NCBI GenBank assembly: GCA_016758965.1
Contig: JAEPRB010000491.1
Coordinates: forward strand, 1 to 17,475
Length of the DNA: 17,475 nucleotides
From: Circinella minor
Taxonomy: Eukaryota > Mucoromycota > Mucoromycetes > Mucorales > Lichtheimiaceae
Direction: 5' to 3'
The stretch's first letter is position 1. The number at the start of each line of letters is the position of its first letter. Under the pieces are notes generated by a model. The model was not told where the DNA came from. It saw nothing but the letters and a program-made list of their open reading frames with translations, and ran no database searches. The translations under genes and the position numbers were made by a program. This document shows, in pieces, positions 14,867 to 17,475 of this stretch.

Positions 14867-17203
14867 CTATGATAACCTCATTGTTCTACTACCATCTGAA
14901 ATCTTTTCATTCTCGCCAAAGAATCGAGACCACGAATCCACCAGCACCCTTGTACGCAACTTTTCACTACCAAGACGGTTACGTTCAGGTGATAAAAAAT
15001 GTTTGGCTCTTGAAAAAACCCGTTCTGAACTTGCTGATGAAGCAGCGATTGCCAAGTATGTTCGTGCCATAGCTTTCAATTGCGGCCAATCGTTTACTTC
15101 ACCACGCCAATAATCGAGGACAATCGTGTTACTGTGACCACTAGTTGGATCATCCAAGGTATATGCATTAATATATCGTGCCAGTTGGTCGGCTCTACCT
15201 AGTCTTCTTTGAATAAGCGCATCAGGATCATAGACTTGTTGGACTGGAACGAATGCTGGTTTATACTTATCCCATGTCGTGTTAACAAGTTCAATTGCTT
15301 CACTACGATATTCATCCCAATTTTCAGCTTCCCACCATTCATACTTTAATCGTGGATCCATGGCAGTTGCAACAGCATAGACGTGACCAGTAGCCTTGCA
15401 ATAGTAACCTTGTAGCTTGACCTATCCAACCTTAGCAGCTGCTGACAACTCTGGCCAATTCTATTAATTCAGACACACACACATACACAATATGAAAGTA
15501 AGTATAATGATTATATGAGATATGTGCTGTGTAAATATTATGTTAACTCTTTTTTTCACTTATTTTTTTTACTTACATTGTTCCATGCCTCTATGTGGGC
15601 TTCCAGTACATTGAGGAGACGATTGTATGCTGTTATCACCAGGTTTATTGTTGGATATGATTCACCAGATATCAACGGGGTTAGTCTGGCGAACTCAAAC
15701 AACAACTCGCTAATTTTCTGGAGACATTGCCATTCGTCGTCAGTTAATTCGAACTTTTGCAGCTCGGGAATTCCACGGAGAGTTCTATTGTATGCTTGCT
15801 TCACCACCAAAGCGCGTGCGATCATATAATATGTCGAATTCCATCTTGTTGGGGTGTCTAATATTAGCTCACGAGATTCTATGATTCTTACAGGTTGGCT
15901 TGATTCTCCTTCAGTATACTCATTATCAATCATCCGGTCCACATGATTTTTTTCCTTGAAAGAGTCACGATATTTTTTCAACCGTTGTGGAGATGCTCGG
16001 ATGGTGACAATCCCCTTTCATAATTTTTGCAGGATTTTACCTGGTATACAAAAAAAAAGAAAAAAAAGAAAAAGGTCAGTTGGTGCTTGATTTGATTTTA
16101 TGTTATTATATCTCTTATATTTCGCATACTTTTTTTTTTACTTATTTAACCTCTTTTTATTTTTATTTTTATTTTTTATTTTTTATATAATTACCTGCAC
16201 TACCTGACCCTATCATATTATCACCTCGATCATCCAACATATCTTCTTCGCTATCTCTGGCTTCTGCTTTCAAACCATCCTGAAGAATATCTTGAGCGGC
16301 CAGGTTTATGATATGAGCAATACACGGGATTCTGTTTTCTTTGCTATCAAAAACATCACTTCCAAGCTCCAGTTCGAGTTCAGTGGCCATGGTCTTCATA
16401 TTTGATGCGTTATCAGCTGTTAGGAAAAATGGTTTTTCTTGAAGATTCCAATGCTCAAGAACACGGATAAATACGGCAGCCATGTTGACACCAGTATGTG
16501 ATCCTTCCAACAATTCAAGGCCCAACACAATAGAATTTTGTTTCCAAGATTCGTCGATCCAATGTGCCGTTATACCAAGGAAAGGAACGCGCCATTCACT
16601 TGTCCATGCATCAACTGTATATGAGAATGACGGGATATCCACGAACAGCTTATGAATACGATCTTCGTAACCACGATAAACCCTCAATATGTCGATAGGA
16701 ATGGTGCTATCATTTGGAAGTTTGACATGGGCGAGAGAAGGCGCAATTTGTGCCATGTTTAACACTGCTTGGAAATGTGGATTTTCGGCAATAGTGTATA
16801 GCAAGGATGCTGTGGTAATAAATAATGCAAGCTTGTCACGGAATAATTGTTGATCGAAACGTTGTGGAACAAGTGGATTAGGAGCCAAGAAACGGTCTAA
16901 ACCTTGGGAAGGGAATAGTGTGTCCTTGGATGATTGTTCGTTGATACCATGTTTGATCAAATGATTTTTTAAACCTGTAGTTGTACCCTTTGGATCCTTA
17001 AAACGTTTTTTACAACTCGATTGTTGATATGTATAAAACGTGATTTCCTGGCGCATCTCAGTGTCATACCATTGATACAACCAATGTTTTGCCCGCTTGT
17101 TACTTTGAATCAATTGAGTTTGATTAGCCTGGCTAGTATCACTTTCAGTACCATCCATCTCGCCATCGGTTGACATATATGACATACTATGACTAATCGA
17201 CAT
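14867..17203 (-). pseudogene. hAT-family transposase, three exons, two in-frame stops
   Basis: Gene model: exon 1 17203-16195, intron 16194-16041 (GTAATT...CAG), exon 2 16040-15577, intron 15576-15461 (GTAAGT...TAG), exon 3 15460-14867. Both joins keep the frame. Exon 1 has a BED-finger-like region (residues 40-86, CKKRFKDPKGTTTGLKNHLIKH), although the first zinc Cys is not visible. The RNase H-fold core includes D198 in VDAWTS, D264 in TADNASNM and C-x2-H in IPCIAHIINL. Exon 2 has SPQRLKK and LDTPTRWNSTYYM. Exon 3 has the C-terminal hATC dimerisation domain with YLAIAASSASSERVFSRA, whose Glu is probably the third catalytic acid. A TGA at 16018-16020 (probably former Arg CGA) and a TAG at 15422-15424 break it. 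It would have catalysed cut-and-paste transposition in the nucleus. Confidence 0.88.
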
Positions 17204-17258
17204 GAAACTATCTTGTCTAGAAATACCGGATGATACATATCACTGCGCAAACAGTTAT

Positions 17259-17324
17259 GAATCCGTTGGTAAAAAAGCAACGGATTCGTACGAGTATAAG
17301 TTGGGGGAAACATATCCCCAACTT
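17259..17324. repeat. Two adjacent perfect hairpins upstream of the hAT gene
   Basis: GAATCCGTTG/CAACGGATTC (10-bp arms, 9-base loop, 17259-17287) is followed by AAGTTGGGG/CCCCAACTT (9-bp arms, 9-base loop, 17298-17324). The first contains the same ATCCG/CGGAT motif that clusters at the other side of the element. Confidence 0.8.
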
Positions 17325-17475
17325 TTTATGATGAAATAAACAAAAAGAAATAAAACCATAAGAATTTCTTAAGTAGATGCAAGTTGCTGCACGATATGTT
17401 AGGGGGTATATTTTATTTTTAAAAAGTAGCTTTGGTAACTACAACTATAAAAACTATTTTAAAAGTCCAAGTTGT

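Larger units (their letters stand above)
14166..17475 (-). mobile_element. hAT DNA transposon, running past the window end
   Basis: A three-exon hAT transposase pseudogene (17203-14867) lies on the minus strand. At its 3' side, TAGGGTTCTTAGTAGACC at 14166 begins a segment with 11 copies of CGGAT/ATCCG in about 120 bp, typical of hAT subterminal regions. The same pentamer reappears on the 5' side at 17226-17287. No reverse complement of TAGGGTTC is found before 17475, so the other end is outside the window or lost, and the 8-bp target duplication cannot be checked. The left boundary is inferred from sequence style. Confidence 0.7.

Noticed and set aside
14580..14867. A Phe/Thr-rich 95-residue minus-strand protein
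   Set aside because: It is encoded by the TTATAGT array and lies downstream of the hAT stop.
17316..17328. Rho-independent terminator (stem followed by T5)
   Set aside because: The organism is a eukaryote; the hairpin lies upstream of a transposase gene on the other strand and is better treated as an element-end structure.

Overview
The window is AT-rich, transposon-dense eukaryotic DNA. A canonical intron-less tRNA-Phe, GT-AG introns in a hAT transposase, Ty3/Gypsy elements and a two-gene PIF/Harbinger element point to a fungus. An early-diverging, repeat-rich lineage (Mucoromycota or Glomeromycotina type) is my inference. I recognise no host protein-coding gene; the only host gene I can support is the tRNA.

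Layout, left to right. (1) 125-8610, minus strand: a decayed Ty3/Gypsy element, here Ty3-A. Its parts read gag (8610-7266), protease (7126-5966), reverse transcriptase and RNase H (5776-3871), and an integrase zinc-binding fragment (538-125). It carries frame changes and in-frame stops. (2) 836-3690: a PIF/Harbinger transposon inserted in Ty3-A between RNase H and integrase. It has 16-bp perfect terminal inverted repeats, a 3-bp AAT duplication, an apparently intact DDE transposase (plus strand) and a convergent DNA-binding-type partner gene with a long acidic tract (minus strand). (3) 9216-9436: a 22-bp tandem repeat and a hexanucleotide microsatellite. (4) 9506-11928, minus strand: Ty3-B, with a 391-bp 5' LTR, primer-binding site, gag with a CCHC zinc knuckle, protease and only the start of the RT region. 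It has nine internal stops. (5) 11994-12066, minus strand: tRNA-Phe(GAA). (6) 12077-12809: a probable solo LTR starting 10 bp upstream of the tRNA. (7) 12814 to about 13890, plus strand: Ty3-C, with a 234-bp LTR, a tRNA-Pro-like primer-binding site and a truncated gag. (8) About 13890-14122: a T/G-rich segment ending in nine A, possibly a LINE tail. (9) 14166 to beyond 17475, minus strand: a hAT transposon with a three-exon transposase broken by two stops.

The elements do not work together as a pathway. The window records successive insertions. Harbinger is younger than Ty3-A. LTRs sit close to both sides of one tRNA gene, which suggests Pol III-linked integration. The Ty3-B stops are mostly the kind that C-to-T or G-to-A transitions make from Gln and Trp codons. 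Only the Harbinger element looks potentially active.
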